Positions 32,176 through 45,100 of a DNA stretch of 64,000 nucleotides are shown in pieces (position 1 is the stretch's first letter; every line of letters starts with the position of its first letter). Location of the stretch: positions 102,202,343 through 102,266,342 of the forward strand of contig OX393550.1 of assembly GCA_947650365.1 (NCBI GenBank), read 5' to 3'. Below the pieces are notes generated by a model. The model made no database searches. It saw only the letters and a program-made list of their open reading frames with translations, and was not told where the DNA came from. A program made the translations under genes and the position numbers. The stretch is from Chamaelirium japonicum. Lineage: Eukaryota; Streptophyta; Magnoliopsida; Liliales; Melanthiaceae.

Positions 32176-33370
32176 TAGGATGGCATAACCCTAACTCATT
32201 TATTAAATGGATCATTTTTCCCAACTCTAACGCTAGGTCGGTTAATCCTAATCCAAACCCACCTAATGCTATTAGTCTAACATTACATAACCTAGAATAA
32301 TTTAGGGCAATTTAGACTTATCCTGGCGAACCTAAATCCTAATCCTAAGCGTTATTGACCGAAGTGCCATTGTGCATCATGGTCGTTGCTTCCACATTGA
32401 ACGGACCTGAGCGGTACTGGCCGATTTCGCTACTGGAGCAGAGCCGAGTGAGTCACACTGACACTACTCTCTTTTTCTTTTCGGGAAACATGCTTTTTTA
32501 GTCATTATACGGTCCACCCAGATCGGGGCCTAACTGGCCCGGCACTTGATCACAGTTGTCCGTTGCAACCACCCTGATAGGGGAATCGCATTCAAAGCGA
32601 TGGATGTGATCAAGCGCCACGAAAGGATGGCTCGATCCGAATGGAAAACTTGATGGCGGAATAGCATTGCCCTTTTTCTTAGCAATATATTCTTCCTACT
32701 AGTTTTGGCAGCCTTCTTTTGCCAACTTGAAGTGGCACGCGGTCATAGCAATCCCTTTGGCTACTGGCTGGGGCTAAGTACGGTTTTTCGGTCGAGGCTG
32801 GGTGAAGCAAATGGTTGTGATTGTGCCATGTCAAGTCGGTAAAAACGATCTAACAGAGTAGCATTTACCTCACATTCCGTCATTATTATTATTATTTTTT
32901 TTTAACATTAGAGGCTGGTCAATAGACCCACTTCGGGCTTGGACTAATCCGCGCACTCTTCCCTTTTGAGTGTGTGGGTGGGGGGTGGGTGGGGAGGGGG
33001 TCATACCATTTCTCTTAGTCCTTGTCCTCTTTAAAAAAAACTAATGTAATTCCTGTGAATCAATGCAGCTCGAGTATCCACCACTAGGAGACTCCTTCAC
33101 ACGAACAAGCTAGTGTGAGTCTTGCATCGCCTATTTCAAACTTGAGCATAGGGGTCGAACCCTATTGGGGTAAGTAAATACCCATGCCCGTCGGCACTAG
33201 GACAGCTACCTTTTATGGCAGCGGCTGTCTTTGAGGTGTGATTCACCATTTAGAGAGAGATATTAATTAACTTTTTTAAAAAAATATTAATTAACTTCAA
33301 ATGAAAATTAAATGTCATTGAATAAGTATTTATCATTTATATTTTTTATAGGATTTATGAGGGAGCCGTA
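32176..33370. other. Intergenic stretch
   Basis: No gene is recognised. 32500-32690 resembles, in word content (CACAGTTGTCCGTT, GAATCGCATT), the stretches at 17090-17240 and 18110-18250. It may therefore be a dispersed repeat of unknown type. Confidence 0.4.
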
Positions 33371-33384
33371 TTCACACGGAAGAG

Positions 33385-33387
<3 letters not shown>

Positions 33388-33455
<68 letters not shown>
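33388..33455. repeat. (CT)n microsatellite
   Basis: A pure CT run of about 66 bp. The opposite strand gives an Arg-Glu artefact frame. Confidence 0.95.
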
Positions 33456-33457
<2 letters not shown>

Positions 33458-34080
33458 GCGTTTTTGCTTGTGAACACCCATAGCATATTGCATAGATGTT
33501 TTTTTGCAAATCGATCTCTCAAATTAGGATTAATTGTATATACACCACTTGAATTAGGCTATCAATCCCTGCAAAAATATTAAGTTGGGCAGATATGCGC
33601 CTCTAGTTAATTGACATCCAAATTAGATGAATACATTTAGAACAATCCATGCTTGTCTGCTTACTTTAAATATGGGGTTTTCTTATACGAAAATATCCTT
33701 AACGATTTAAAATGATAAAATTAGTAGAGGACGGTGGTGGAGGATGGACGGTGGGCGGTAGTGGTGGAGGTGGGTGGTGAATGGTTGTGGGTAGTAAGCG
33801 GTTGGGGGGGGGGGGTTGAAACCACAATATTGGTTCCTCCTTTAACTGGCTTATACTTTAACAGAAAACATTTCTTGGATATGTATGAGTGAATCCAGTC
33901 ATAAGATTATCTTGTGAGTTTGTACACTTCTAAACAAACCCCATGAAGATGTCAAAGATATAGTGTTCAAGCGTTCATTCAGAATCACAAAAGAATCAAA
34001 AATAAATCAGTCATAAAAAGGCACGAAAAGTTTTTTGGGTATAATATAAAACTTAATTACCTACTCTTCTTAACAAATAA
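33456..34080. other. Intergenic stretch
   Basis: Nothing recognisable is seen apart from GGTGG/GGTGGTG low-complexity sequence near 33730-33815. Confidence 0.5.
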
Positions 34081-34081
34081 A

Positions 34082-34200
34082 ACCAGTCGGCCAAGTGGCT
34101 AACAATGTCCATATAAAAGGGGTTTCCTTTTTGACAAAGGTCAAGGGATCAAACCTTGGTCTCAACCATCCACGAGCCGTTCTTTTTGAAGCCCAAGGCA
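34082..34200 (+). mobile_element. Candidate tRNA-derived SINE
   Basis: GTCGGCCAAGTGGCTAAC resembles a pol III A box (TGGCNNAGTGG). About 50 bp later, GGTCAAGGGATCAAACC resembles a B box. The spacing and order fit a plant SINE head. The 3' end and target duplication were not found. Confidence 0.4.
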
Positions 34201-34219
34201 TTTGGGCGGGGCTAGTGTA

Positions 34220-34810
34220 TTATGTCTTTCCCTGTAGTTAGCCAATTATTTTACCCCACTCATTATTTCGCCAGCTGCCAGCCCCCCAATGGTCATGTAG
34301 CCTATCCACCTCGAACCGATCCCCTATCAACAGCTAATATATTACCTTATCCCAAAACTTATTTAATGCCCCGAGTTTCAGCCTTTCAAAACAGAGAGAA
34401 AACCAGAGCCTTCTCTTCCTCTTCTCTTTCTGCCATTGCTAAAAACAGTAAGCTCTGTGAGAAAAACCCGAGACCAACTCTTTCACTCTCTTCAAATCTC
34501 AGGGCGATTTTTCGGCCTGGTTTGAAGAGGAGATCATAGTTCCGTCTTCATTTTTTTGGATTTGAGTACGAGCTGAGTTCAATTGTTTTCTCAGAGTCGT
34601 GCCGACGGGGGAAGTCAAAGAGTCGTTGTATCTATAAGATCGAAAGCCGGGAGCTCCACACTGAGGAGAGCAAATCCAATCTTAGGACAGCGTCTCGGCA
34701 AAAATACGTCTGCATTCTGCAAGTATTGATCGCAGACGTCAAGGTGGGTTTGAGTCCACCTTTAACAGAAGTTAAATGATAGAAGATTTATCATCTTCAA
34801 TAATAGTCAA
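34220..34810 (+). other. Unassigned block with leader-like sequence
   Basis: An open frame at 34222-34539 is low in domain content and resembles no family I know. The following pyrimidine-rich stretch looks like an untranslated leader or LTR, but no partner or splice evidence is visible. Confidence 0.3.
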
Positions 34811-34813
34811 GTT

Positions 34814-35182
34814 CTAATGTAGCTGTTGAAATGCCCAGAGACCATCACGAATTGTCAAAGTTGTCACTTCCAATGAGGAGCACGGTGGATAAATATTGCC
34901 CAAGCAGAGAATATGATCCCCAACACACTTACAAATCAATACTCCAGATGCCTCATGGTCTAGCCCAACCGCTGCATCAACGTTAACTTTTAGGTGCCCA
35001 GCAGAGGCCACCAACCAAACTTGGTTGTTGTTGATTTTTTCCAAATTGACTAACTCACTTTCCTCAACTCTTGGAATAGTGGAAAATGATAAAAAGTTAT
35101 GGAGCTTCAAGATGACTTTAACAAGATATGATTTCATACCCTCGAAGATAAGCTCGTTCCGTGCCTTCCAATCATGCCACAT
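34814..35182 (-). pseudogene. LINE RNase H module, fragment
   Basis: The minus-strand frame reads MWHDWKARNELIFEG, typical of the segment linking zf-RVT to RNase H in plant LINEs. It continues with HLKVNVDAAVG and SLEVTTLTIRDGLWAFQQL, a diverged RVT_3 RNase H module. Upstream reverse transcriptase is absent, so this is a 3' fragment or an isolated relic. Confidence 0.7.
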
Positions 35183-35199
35183 GGTAAGGGCTGTCTTGT

Positions 35200-36220
35200 A
35201 GAAAGATTCAAATTGCAGTTTGGATTTCTCGAGGACCTACTTACCGACCTTAAAGTCGGTATTTCAAATACCTTGTTTACAGCTCAGTCTTGAGTTTTGT
35301 ATAGACTTCAGCCTTTTAAAATCATAAGTGGGATACTGATTTCTATTGGCACCGCCAAAAAAAGAGAGATGACGTAACAAGGTGCTTTGTTTCTCGCCAC
35401 ATGGTTGTCAATTTCATTATTTTTAAAATGTTTTGTGACATATGACTATTATGATATTTATTTTTTAAGACAGAAGAGGTATTGTGCTAACATTTACAAC
35501 AATATAGATCGATTTGGAACCAAAAAAAAGCTACATTTAATTTGACATCCCCCTCCACAATTTTGATAATAGGTTTTGTGTCACCTCTCAAATTGTTCAA
35601 AATTAGAATTACCCCTTGTTTTTTACAAAACCTTATCAAAATAGGAGAATAAGTCGATTTTTTTTTCTCTCCCGTTTTTTTCATCCCTCTCAATCTCTAT
35701 CTCTATCCCCCATCAAACACACTAGTCGCTGCCCCCTAACCCTATTTATGAAAACCCTAACCAATGATCCCCCCTTATCCCCACATCATCCAGCCCCCAC
35801 CCCCTCACGAAAACCCTAACCCCTTCTTACGATCTCCATCTCCCACTAATGAGGGGTAGCAATAGCGGAAGAGTAGTCGGTGCAATTTTGATATAGAGGG
35901 AAAAACAGGAAAGAGAAAAAAAGAAATTATTTTGACTTATCTCCCATTTTGTTATGTATTTTGTGTTACTCCAAATTGTTCAATATTATGATTACCCTCC
36001 ATTTTGACACCGGTTCTGAAATTTACCAAATAAAAAATTGAACGAAAAAAAAAACATGCAATCTCAGCCGAAAGATGGTGATAAATTTGCAAAGATCAGT
36101 CACTGAAACTCAGTAATCCTAAAATCTGCATCATGGATTGCAACAAAAACCGATCGATCGATTGAAAAAGCAAAATCACATCACTCTTCGATTCGATCAT
36201 AACAAAGAAATTGAACATCA
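35200..36220. other. Intergenic stretch
   Basis: No gene is recognised. Inverted AATTTGACATCCCCC-type words near 35530-35640 and 35930-36010 suggest a decayed MITE of the kind seen at 3824-4049. Confidence 0.35.
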
Positions 36221-36229
36221 AAGATCTTC

Positions 36230-36262
36230 TCCCCCCCCCCCCCCCCCCCAAAAAAAAAAAAT
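36230..36262. repeat. C-run and A-run
   Basis: About 20 C residues are followed by about 12 A residues. This is homopolymer slippage sequence. Confidence 0.9.
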
Positions 36263-36459
36263 CAAAATCAAAATTAGATCGAAACTGAAGGTGAGATCAG
36301 ATGGTAGTGCATGTTCTTGTTGATTCATCATCTGAACTGCAGAAACTTGTATGGATTTCGCATCATCACATCTCCCTCTCGATACCTATTCAAAAAAAAA
36401 TTCCAAAAAAACAAAACGAAAAATACTGAGAGAGATCGAAAGGAGTCAGATATAAATTG

Positions 36460-36537
36460 TCAATCACCATCGTCCGCTCCATAGAACGGATCGTAAGACT
36501 GGGGCGACATTATCACATCATCACGCTCCAAGCTGGA

Positions 36538-36578
<41 letters not shown>

Positions 36579-36640
36579 TGAGCAGAGCAGAGCAGAGAGG
36601 CCTTCATCGGCGGCCATGCTAGGGGTTTTTATAGAGACGG
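36460..36640 (-). promoter_or_regulatory. Possible promoter and first exon of an unidentified gene
   Basis: On the minus strand a TATA box (CTATAAAAAC, about 36635-36626) precedes a GA/GT-rich leader. A frame then starts at 36510 (MSPQSYDPFYGADDGD, stop at 36460). A GT lies near its end and an acceptor CTGCAG at 36342-36337, so splicing is conceivable. I do not recognise the product, and no downstream exons could be joined. Confidence 0.25.
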
Positions 36641-37419
36641 AGCCTAGGGTTTCTGGATTCCAAAAAACAGTTCTGAGATCGGATCGGGGAAACTAACATG
36701 GTGGAATGAGATACGTGTTTCCACCAGAATCGCAGCTCCATTGCCCGGTCGAGGCTCCTAGTAGGGATTTTGGCTCCGGATCCACCGGTCCGGTTCGGAG
36801 AGTGTGATTCACTGGGCAAATTCGTAATTCAACACAAACGGCACCTGGTCCTCCCGGCGGATGCTAACGTGCACAAAGCGAAGCGAGAAGCCTGATGCTA
36901 TTGTGCGCGTTCAGCGAATCCATCGATCGGAGATCTTTTCTGCCATCACGTCAATATCTCCGCACCCGGTATATCGCGAACAAGGTACAACTGACAATAT
37001 CGCGCGTCGTCGGCCCGAGGTGTTGCGGTTACTTATCTCGCGAAGCAAGTGACTTCGCAAAAGGGAACGCCAAAGTTGTTCCTGCTCGCTCCGTGAAGAA
37101 AAGAATCCTGGAAACCTCGGATCTCAATTTCAACGTCTCATTAACTTTAGGAGTAAATCTATTTGAAGAATCTGCTGACACTCCACGTGTAAGAGGATAG
37201 CTGGCATCTCCTGATAGGCGGGACTATGGGCCATTGGATGAGATGAACCATAGGAGGATGCCACCACCACCACCTTCCGCCGCCCACCACCGCCAACAGC
37301 AGACTCGCCGGTCAACACCCCCTCCCAGCCGAGCACCGCCCACCTGTCGCCGCCTCGTCAACCACCGCCTGCTGCTAGCAGCCACCGTTAGCCACCACCC
37401 ACACACATGGCATCCCCGT

Positions 37420-38960
37420 AGGGTTCATCCCATGGCCCGTAGTTTCACCAATCAGGATATGTAGGCGATTGTGAGCGAAGTAGGCGATGACGGAGTGGTC
37501 CCCGGCCATGAAGATTCTGGTGGGCCCCATCGTCGGATGATCCGACGCTCAGGCACACGTGGTCTAATCTCGTGGCCCCCACCTCTCTAGGTGACCCCTC
37601 TTCGATATCTCCGGAGGATCTTGCCAAGTGCCCTCCCCGTTGCTGGACGGTTTGTGCCTCCCGTCGGCCTTGTTGAGGAGGCTTGGGCGGAGTGGTCCAA
37701 TGCTTTACTTGGCCAGCTACTAGGGAAATCCTTGCCCCTCGAGTATCTCCATCGGGTGATCGCTCGGAAGTATCTGACAGTGGAGGAGGTGGACCTCCTG
37801 GGCCTTAGCCATGATCTCCTCATCTTCAAATTCGGATCCCCCAATGAACTGCATGATGTCCAGTCCACACCGGGGGCCCTTGGGTCATCGGTGGACAAAC
37901 CCTTGCTTTGGAGCGGTGGCGGTCCGGTTTTCATCCGACGCACGACCACATATCTTAGGCCACAGTCTGGGTGTGGCTTCCGGATCTCCCACCAGAGTTT
38001 TGGAAGTGGCAGCTCCTGCTTTCAATCGATGTTGTCACAGGCTCACCGTTGCGTCTTGATTCCTTCACCTGTTCTCACTCACGTAGCTCGAGTTCGTGTG
38101 GAGGTCGATATAAGCCAGTCGGGTAGATGGCCTAGAACCCCCTCCGACGCCCTCTCCAACGACAGCGGCTGCTGTTCTTTCGGTACCCTCTCCTATGCCG
38201 ATTGTTGGGCCTTGGAACTTGGTCTCTCGAGAGAATCGCACATAGGGGTGGCAATTCTTGACCCGACCCGAACCCGACCCGAAGTTAGCGGGTTTGGGTT
38301 TGGCCTAAACGGGTTCGGGTCATAAACGGGTCGACCCGATTGACCCGTTTATTTAATGGGTCGGATTCGGGTTTGTACTTATAACCCATTTGACCCGACT
38401 TGACCCGTTTAACAAATGGGTCGTGTCAACCCGACCCGATCCGACCCGACCCAACCCGAGCCAACCCGACCCAACCCGATCAAACCCGGCCCAATCCGAC
38501 TGGTCTTTACCCAACCCGACAGGTTTACATGGGTTCTGTTGACCCAACCCGAGCCAACCCGACCCGACCCGACCCGTTTAGTAAACGGGTTAAACGGGTC
38601 GGGTCGGGTCAACCCGTTTATTAGGCGGGTCGGGTTTGGGTTTAAGTTTTTGACCCGTTTATTAAACGGGTCGGGTTCGGGTTGGGTGTTTTGCCCTTAT
38701 ACATATGTCTCAACCCGACCCGAACCCGACCCGACCCGACCCATTGCCACCCCTAATCGCACAGGCCAGAATTGAGCCGGTGGTAGCGGCAATGCAGTTT
38801 CCATGGTGGACGACCTGGCTCCTGCTTTTGCAATGGTGCCGGCAACTGGGGGGTCCCCTCGGGCATCCTACTCCTTCCTCTAGGGCAGCGGGGGACTTAG
38901 TAACGGCGGTTAGGGACCCGGTTCCCAGGTTGGCGGCAAAGGCGACTGTTTCAGCGGGTC
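37420..38960 (+). pseudogene. LINE ORF1-like (DUF4283) fragment
   Basis: The plus-strand frame at 37591-38325 reads LPLEYLHRVIARKYLTVEEVDLL and LLIFKFGSPNELHDV. Just downstream, in a neighbouring frame, is LWVWLPDLPPEFW. This order matches the DUF4283 domain that opens the gag-like ORF1 of plant LINEs. Frameshifts and a hAT MITE (38243-38755) interrupt it. The part after the MITE, to about 38940, continues as GC-rich sequence. Confidence 0.6.
38243..38755. mobile_element. hAT-type MITE of the GGGTCGGGTT family, copy 2 (513 bp)
   Basis: The termini are TAGGGGTGGCAA and TTGCCACCCCTA. A perfect 8-bp duplication ATCGCACA lies at 38235-38242 and 38756-38763. The interior is built of GGGTCGGGTTT/ACCCGACCC words and is highly similar to 31685-32175. 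It has no coding capacity. Confidence 0.92.
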
Positions 38961-40030
38961 ACACTAGAGCTTTCTCGGGGAACGCGCATCGGACGACACA
39001 AAGCTCGACATCGAGAAAGGGGTAGGATACGGATACACGGCCCGGTGCCGCAGATCCCCAAAAATGGCAGATCCTCATCGATGCATTTCATACTACACCG
39101 ATCTGATACGGCACAAGACACACATGAAAACCACAGATAAAAGGGGCACAAGATTTTATAGAGGTTCACCCCCAAACGGGGCTTTGGGTGCAAAAATTGT
39201 ACCAGACCGGACCAGACACAAGTGGGCCTACGCAACAGCCCATGAAGGCAAGCCCATCGAGGAGACCCAGGACCAACGGCACCTCAGCACCGCCACATCA
39301 TCACTGATATATCAAGCACATACCTCGGCTATAAAAGAACCCCTAGACCTATAGAAAAAAAAGGGGGGGGGGGGGGGGGTTGATTGGGTGGTCAGTTGAT
39401 CAGAGAAAGAGGAGATTCTAGAGCCAGAGCTCTCTTTCTTTCTTCGAGCCCTCTTCTAATTGCTTTGTGCAACCCCACTGTATAAAGCTTCTCCCGACCT
39501 GTCGAAAGAATGCTCATCCCCCTTCATACAAATTATAGTGTAAACCATGTGGCACCTCTCACTCGGAGACGTACGTTGTAAGAGCAAACTTCGACAACAA
39601 CTCATTGTGTCATCTCTCTCTATCTCTCTCTCGAGTCTCTAATCCCCACAACATACAAACTATCTAATTCAATCAAGAATTATGGGGCGAATTCACTAAT
39701 CAAGACGACACGAAAATCTCCCCCATAATCTTTAGCACCGTCTGTGGGATCCCGTTAGAGGTTCTACCCACACCTCTATCAGCTCTTACTCAACTTGTGG
39801 TGATGAGCCACAAGTCCTCTTTCAAATCTACATCAACATCTTCATCACGCCGACATCAACTTCATCGATGGTGAAGGTCAACACCAACCCTTCGAAGACA
39901 GGTGCTGATCTAACAAATGACGTATTCATCGAAGACGAGCATGAGTCTCTATGGCGACCAATCGAAGACATGTTATGAGCGGCTGAGGCCGCAAGGCAGC
40001 TATCCGGAAGGCCGCAATAATCAATAGGAT

Positions 40031-41249
40031 ATGACTTCCCTGACGCGTCGATCTGGCAAAGAGCACGATGCCCAAGGGGACAAGGCTCCGGCTACGTACC
40101 AAATCTCGACTGCTGAATTCCAACTGTTGAACCTCCTCAAGAAGAATGCAGCCCTCGAGCAAGAGAGTGATTCCCTGAAGAAAGCTGCTGAGAAAGCGGG
40201 AATTATGGTCTACAATGCTCCCACCGCTAATGAAGAACCACCAAGGACTCGCCCAGCCATGAATCATCGTCTAGACGAACCGCATGGGCAGTGTACCGAG
40301 AGGCGTCAGGTATCCATGCAAGCACCAAGGCAAACGATGTGGGATCGCCTCGATATCGCCGGTGTCAAGCCACCACCGAGAAAGGTCACCGGAGTCAACG
40401 GGGTCCATTGGATGCCCCATTCACTCGCGTGCGAGAGCAGCAAATACTATTGAGGTACTCAACCGACGAAGACGGACCACCGACGTGGGACGCCGCCATC
40501 ATGACCATAAGCAATTAATCGCTTCAGTGGGGCCTCTGCGTCCCGAGTTGCTTGCAATCCCATTTCCTAAGGAATGGCGGACACCAAAATTGTCAAAGTT
40601 CAACTGCATCAAGGGACACCTTGTTCTTCATATTTTGGACTTTAAGCAGGCCATAACGGTATACGAGTACGAGAACCATGTCATCTGCTGTATGTTCGTG
40701 GAAAGCCTCAAGGGACCTGCCCTCAACTAGTACCGTACTCTGCATACTGGAACGATATCCATATTTGAGGAGTTAGCAGAACTCTTCATGGATCACTACC
40801 GACTGAACCTGAAGTCGGAAAAGAAGCTGGACACTCTCTACCGGCTTAAGATAGGCTCCAACGAGTCCCTAAGGTGCTTCACAACAAGGTTTCGTAATGA
40901 ACATTCTAAGCTCATTGGTCGATCCCATAACAAGGAGGACGTCATGTTGGCATTCCAGAATGCTATCCGGTTAGAGCTCCATGTCAACACTGACTACATC
41001 CGATATCCTCCGAGCTCCTTGGAGGTAATGTTCAAGCAAGTACAGTGGGAGATAGAGGTAGAGGAGAACTATCGGTCCCGAAGGTTGTGCAAGTCGCGCG
41101 ACTCCCGACACAAGAAGCCTGATGAAGCCCCAAAGGATGCACACTACAAGGAGCATGCTAATGCCACGTCTGACCAGAAGGGGCCGGCCAAGAGACGGAA
41201 CGAAGCCCCGACAACCTCCTCAAGCTGGCCATCTCCTTCCTCGAAATGA
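40031..41249 (+). pseudogene. Retrotransposon gag with nonsense codon
   Basis: The frame at 40284-41249 encodes a retrotransposon gag domain (PFPKEWRTPKLSKF, HILDFKQAITVYEYENHV, MDHYRLNLKSEKKLDTLYRL, FTTRFRNEHSKLIGRSHNKEDVM). It forms the particle shell in autonomous relatives. It is interrupted once, at 40728-40730, by TAG where the surrounding Leu-Asn-stop-Tyr-Arg context normally has Trp (TGG to TAG). The frame then continues to 41249 with a basic tail. The N-terminal part at 40031-40453 is in another frame (coiled-coil-like FQLLNLLKKNAALEQ), so at least one frameshift also exists. No zinc knuckle follows. Confidence 0.8.
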
Positions 41250-41339
41250 CGGATGACCGAGTCCTCCGTCATTGGAACAAGACGCTCTGGGCAGTGCACG
41301 CCGCCGCTCCAGTGCTCCCCTACGTGCGGCACCTCAGCC

Positions 41340-41835
41340 TCGTCGACGCCTGTCTCCTTGACGCGCAACAGACAGAGGAAAAAAAGAGGGGGCGATCCGA
41401 CTCCTTCCCCACGACGTCCCCCATTGCACAGTAGCCAGAGAAAAAGGGTGGGATCCGACTCCCCCCATGCATGCCCCCGTCGCGCAACAGTGGAGAAGAG
41501 ATGGAGGTCCGAACTCCCCTCGATGCGTCACTCGTCACAGAATGAGCACAAACAAAGAAAGAGGGGGAGGGGCGATGCCTCAGCGTGCATCTCACACTGC
41601 ATAGCAGAGAAGAGGGGGGTTCCGACCCCACCCGGCGTGCGCCCATCATTGCGCAGCCGACCCAGACAGAGAGAGATGCTCCCCCTGTCGCGTAGCAGAC
41701 CCAAACGCAGAAAAGAGATGAGGGGTCCGACCCCCCCTTGCGTGCACATCTCATTCACGACGGCCGCAGATGGAGAAGAAGGGAGGGAGGGATGGATCCG
41801 ACCCCCCCTCCCCACACATGCTCTCGGTGGCAATC
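41340..41835. repeat. GC-rich degenerate tandem repeats of the GAG-only element
   Basis: Imperfect units of roughly 70-90 bp repeat here. Each has a CAGACAGAGGAAAAAAGAGG-like part followed by GATCCGACTCCCCCC and GCGCAACAG. The long open frames on both strands here come from stop-poor repeat sequence. Confidence 0.65.
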
Positions 41836-41937
41836 ACCATCAATGGGGAGGCGGGCGACTCGATCCACCCCGCCGCATATTCCTCTCAAGCGACAGCTGG
41901 AATGAAGAAGGAGCAAAACCCTAACCCCAGACGCCCT

Positions 41938-42168
41938 AAAATAAAGAAGTTAGGAATGCATGGCGCACCGAAGACCGGCCAAAATTTGCCCAAAAAGCTA
42001 AGTCTGCAATGTGCATCCCGAAGCGTAACACCCAAAGACCGGCCAGAATGCACCTAAAAAACTAAGTCTGGAACGAGCATCCCGAAGCATGGCGCACCGA
42101 AGACCGACCAGAATTCGCCCAAAAAGTTAAGTCTGGAATGCGTATCCCAAAGACTGGCATGCCGAAGA
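41938..42168. repeat. 64-bp tandem array, left block
   Basis: About 3.6 units of a 64-bp repeat (GAAGCGTGGCGCACCGAAGA, CCAGAATTCGCCC, AAGCTAAGTCTGGAATGCGC). The array is cut by the solo LTR and resumes at 46317. Tandem arrays before the 3' LTR are typical of Tat-lineage elements. Confidence 0.9.
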
Positions 42169-45100
42169 TGTAACACCTGTGGTGTTAGATTTGAGAATAA
42201 TAGAAATCCTCCATGGCTAGTTTCGTCTTTTTACAGCCAGACTTTTTCTTTGGGCTTTTTTCCAATAAATGGATCATAAACCTATGGGATGTTTTACGTT
42301 CACATTCTCCAAAACTTCAAGCATGTCACGATGGTGCGTTCCGTGCAACGATCATGTGTATGCGCAGCCAGTTTCGGCAACCCGGCAGGTAAACCCTAGA
42401 AAAACGATAATTGCTCGATAGTTGTAGCTGTTTTGTTTCTTGCAAGAGATCGGGTGATCGGATCGTAACGAAACAAGATACGTTAGATGGGGCTCTAAGA
42501 GAGTCTTCCAATGAGCCTGAGTTAGGGTCGATCCGACTCCCGAGTGAATAGTTATTGCTATTTTGAGTTTTGGAATTTTTCTTTCTTTTCGGGAGATCCA
42601 GAAGTCAGAAAATTATTTACCAAGCGCTGACGTGTTTGCGTTGACGAGACCTTTCCAACGAATCCTCTCGGGCCCTATTCCAACTTCTGGTTTGATAGTT
42701 ACGACTTATTATTCTTTTCAGCTCGGTTAGTGGGTGAATCGCACCCGGATTCCAACCGAGCCCGGTTCAGGGCTCGGGACCGAGCCCGACCTGCCCTAGA
42801 GCCTGCCTCCCGGTCTCCTAGCATAACTTAAGCTCTCCTGACCTCCCTCTCCAGTGATTTAAAATCCAAAATTCGGATGAAAATTATCGGGCAGGATTGG
42901 GATGATATATCGATCCCTATCTTTCTTTCCTTTATCCCCTCCCCCTTTTTAGGAAGGTCTTAACCAACCCTATCCTCCCGTCCCTTCTTATCACAGCCAC
43001 AACAGCCTCCCCTCTATCTAAATATAGGGAGAGAAAACGGGAGAGAACGTAATAGAGAGAGAGAACGAGAGGAAGAGAGAGAGAACGTGAGAGAAAGAGA
43101 GAGAGAGGGAGAGAGAGAGAGAAAGGGATGCAGAGAAAGAGAGAACGAGATAGAGATAGGGAAGGAGAAGAGATCGAGGGAGATAGAGCAGCCGACCCAC
43201 CCCTCGCCAGAGCCCCGACGAGCACGCCGAGACCCCCAGGTCAGCCACCCTCCTCCTCCCATTCTCCTCCGCGACCCAACCCCGCGACCCCGGCCCTTCC
43301 TTCTCCCTTGCCGCGGCCCGCACGGGCGGACACCGCCGCCGCACCGAACCCCTCCCCGGCGACCACCGACCTCCGACCAACCCTCGTGAAGCCCCCCTTC
43401 CGGCCGAGCTCTCGGGCTCCGACGGTCGCTCCGGTCGCCTCCCACCGCGCCTCCTCTGTGGGGGTGGTGCGGGAGAGGCCGGCCGAGCGCTCGCCGGCGC
43501 TCCAGGATGCCCCTCCCATCGGCCGCCGGCGCACAGGAACCAGCCCGTCGCTGGTCTCGGTCTCGTGGAGAAGATAGAGTTGGGGGGGGGCAAAACGGTA
43601 ATTTCCTGGGTTAATTATTTAACCCCAGATCCGACCCGACTTTCCACTGCGAACCCGACCCGAAAGACCTACTGCAGACCCGACCCGACCCAGCAGACCT
43701 GACCCGATCCACACAGTAAACCGGTCTGGTTCACCTGAACCAGACCCGTGAACCAGTCGATTTTGGTTCTACTGCCATTTCTCCGTCCGAACTTGAAATT
43801 GGATGAAACCAATGCCATTTCGACCGGATCGGAAAATACTACCTGTTGGCCATAGTTTATCATAGTAATTATATTGTTTAATATCCTGTTTTATCCTTTG
43901 ACCCGATATTATCGCGGTACCGTGGTTTGACCGTCGTTTCATCGTTCGAACTCAGATTCGGACGAAACCAGCGGCATCGTGCTCAGAACATTGAGTCCTA
44001 CCTTTTAAACCTAGAATATAACCCTAGAACCTCTTCTACCCTAGTGACCCAGCCATGCGATCGGTTTCACCGGTTCTGTATGGTTCAACCCGAAACCATC
44101 CGACCGAAGTCGGATACCAGCAAAACCGGAACCATCGAGCAGGGTTCTTCGAGCCCGATTCGATGAGTAGGTTTAGCTTCTATTTACTTGATTGGCCTAG
44201 TATTATTTAGGTTCAAGTTCTTCAATCGCACGGTTTTGCGTGTTGTCGACTCAATATTGGTCCCCTATCGAGGGTGCCCGACTATCCTTGGTATAGAACC
44301 CTCATCGTAGATTCTTTTGTTTTAATCGATAGAGTTATGATACGGAGCTGTGGTTATTATCAGACCTTGATCGTGGTGATCCAGCGGAGACGGATCAGAA
44401 GCAACTAGCAAGCCGGAGTCGTGTGCGATCGACAACCAAGTGACATCTACTACCCTTGCGTGGTCTTTAATAGTGGGAAATGAGAATGACTAAGGGTAGG
44501 TGTCCATGACACTGCATGCGAGTCCCGCCGGGCATCGTCGCATGTGGTCAAGTGGACCCCGCCTTGCATGCGGAGTCGCGAGTCCGACGACGCATGCTTA
44601 AAATATTAATAAAATAATGATAATGATTGCTTTTGATTGTATGGACACCGTAATTAGGATTCCCTTAAATTAAATAATAAATTGAATAACTAATAATTAT
44701 CGGAGCCCACCCTCCTGAGAGGAGAATGGCAACCCTAGCACACGGGTCATCGGGATGAGTGTCTTACTTTATTTATTATGTCACATGGGTTGCAAGAGCA
44801 GTACGGGACCAGGGGTAAATTATTGGAAATTGTTAAGCATTAAATATACCTTTTGTAGCTTCAGTATATATGTTGAAAGATGTTATATGAGAATCTTCCT
44901 GGTTAGAAGGTAGGGACCCCGTGCGCGCAAGGGCCGTGAACCACCCTGCGCGTACAGCCGAAGTTAAGTAGGTTAGGGGTCACGGGCAAGGGTTGTGGTA
45001 AAGCCAATAGGAGGTGCCCTCGAGTAGGGATTGGCCTAGCAACCCTGTCTTGGGGAGTTGAAGTCCCCATAGTAAAGCAAGTTGGGCGGTAGAGCTCCAC

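Noticed and set aside
38353-38775. Frames rich in Asp-Pro-Thr-Arg or Gly-Ser-Gly
   Set aside because: They are translations of ACCCGACCC repeats in a MITE.
41253-41924. 223-residue plus-strand frame after gag
   Set aside because: It is made of degenerate tandem repeats with equal-length frames on the other strand.
43014-43593. Overlapping 140-190-residue frames on both strands
   Set aside because: GC-rich and GA-repeat DNA inside a solo LTR gives stop-poor frames on all strands. No domain is seen.
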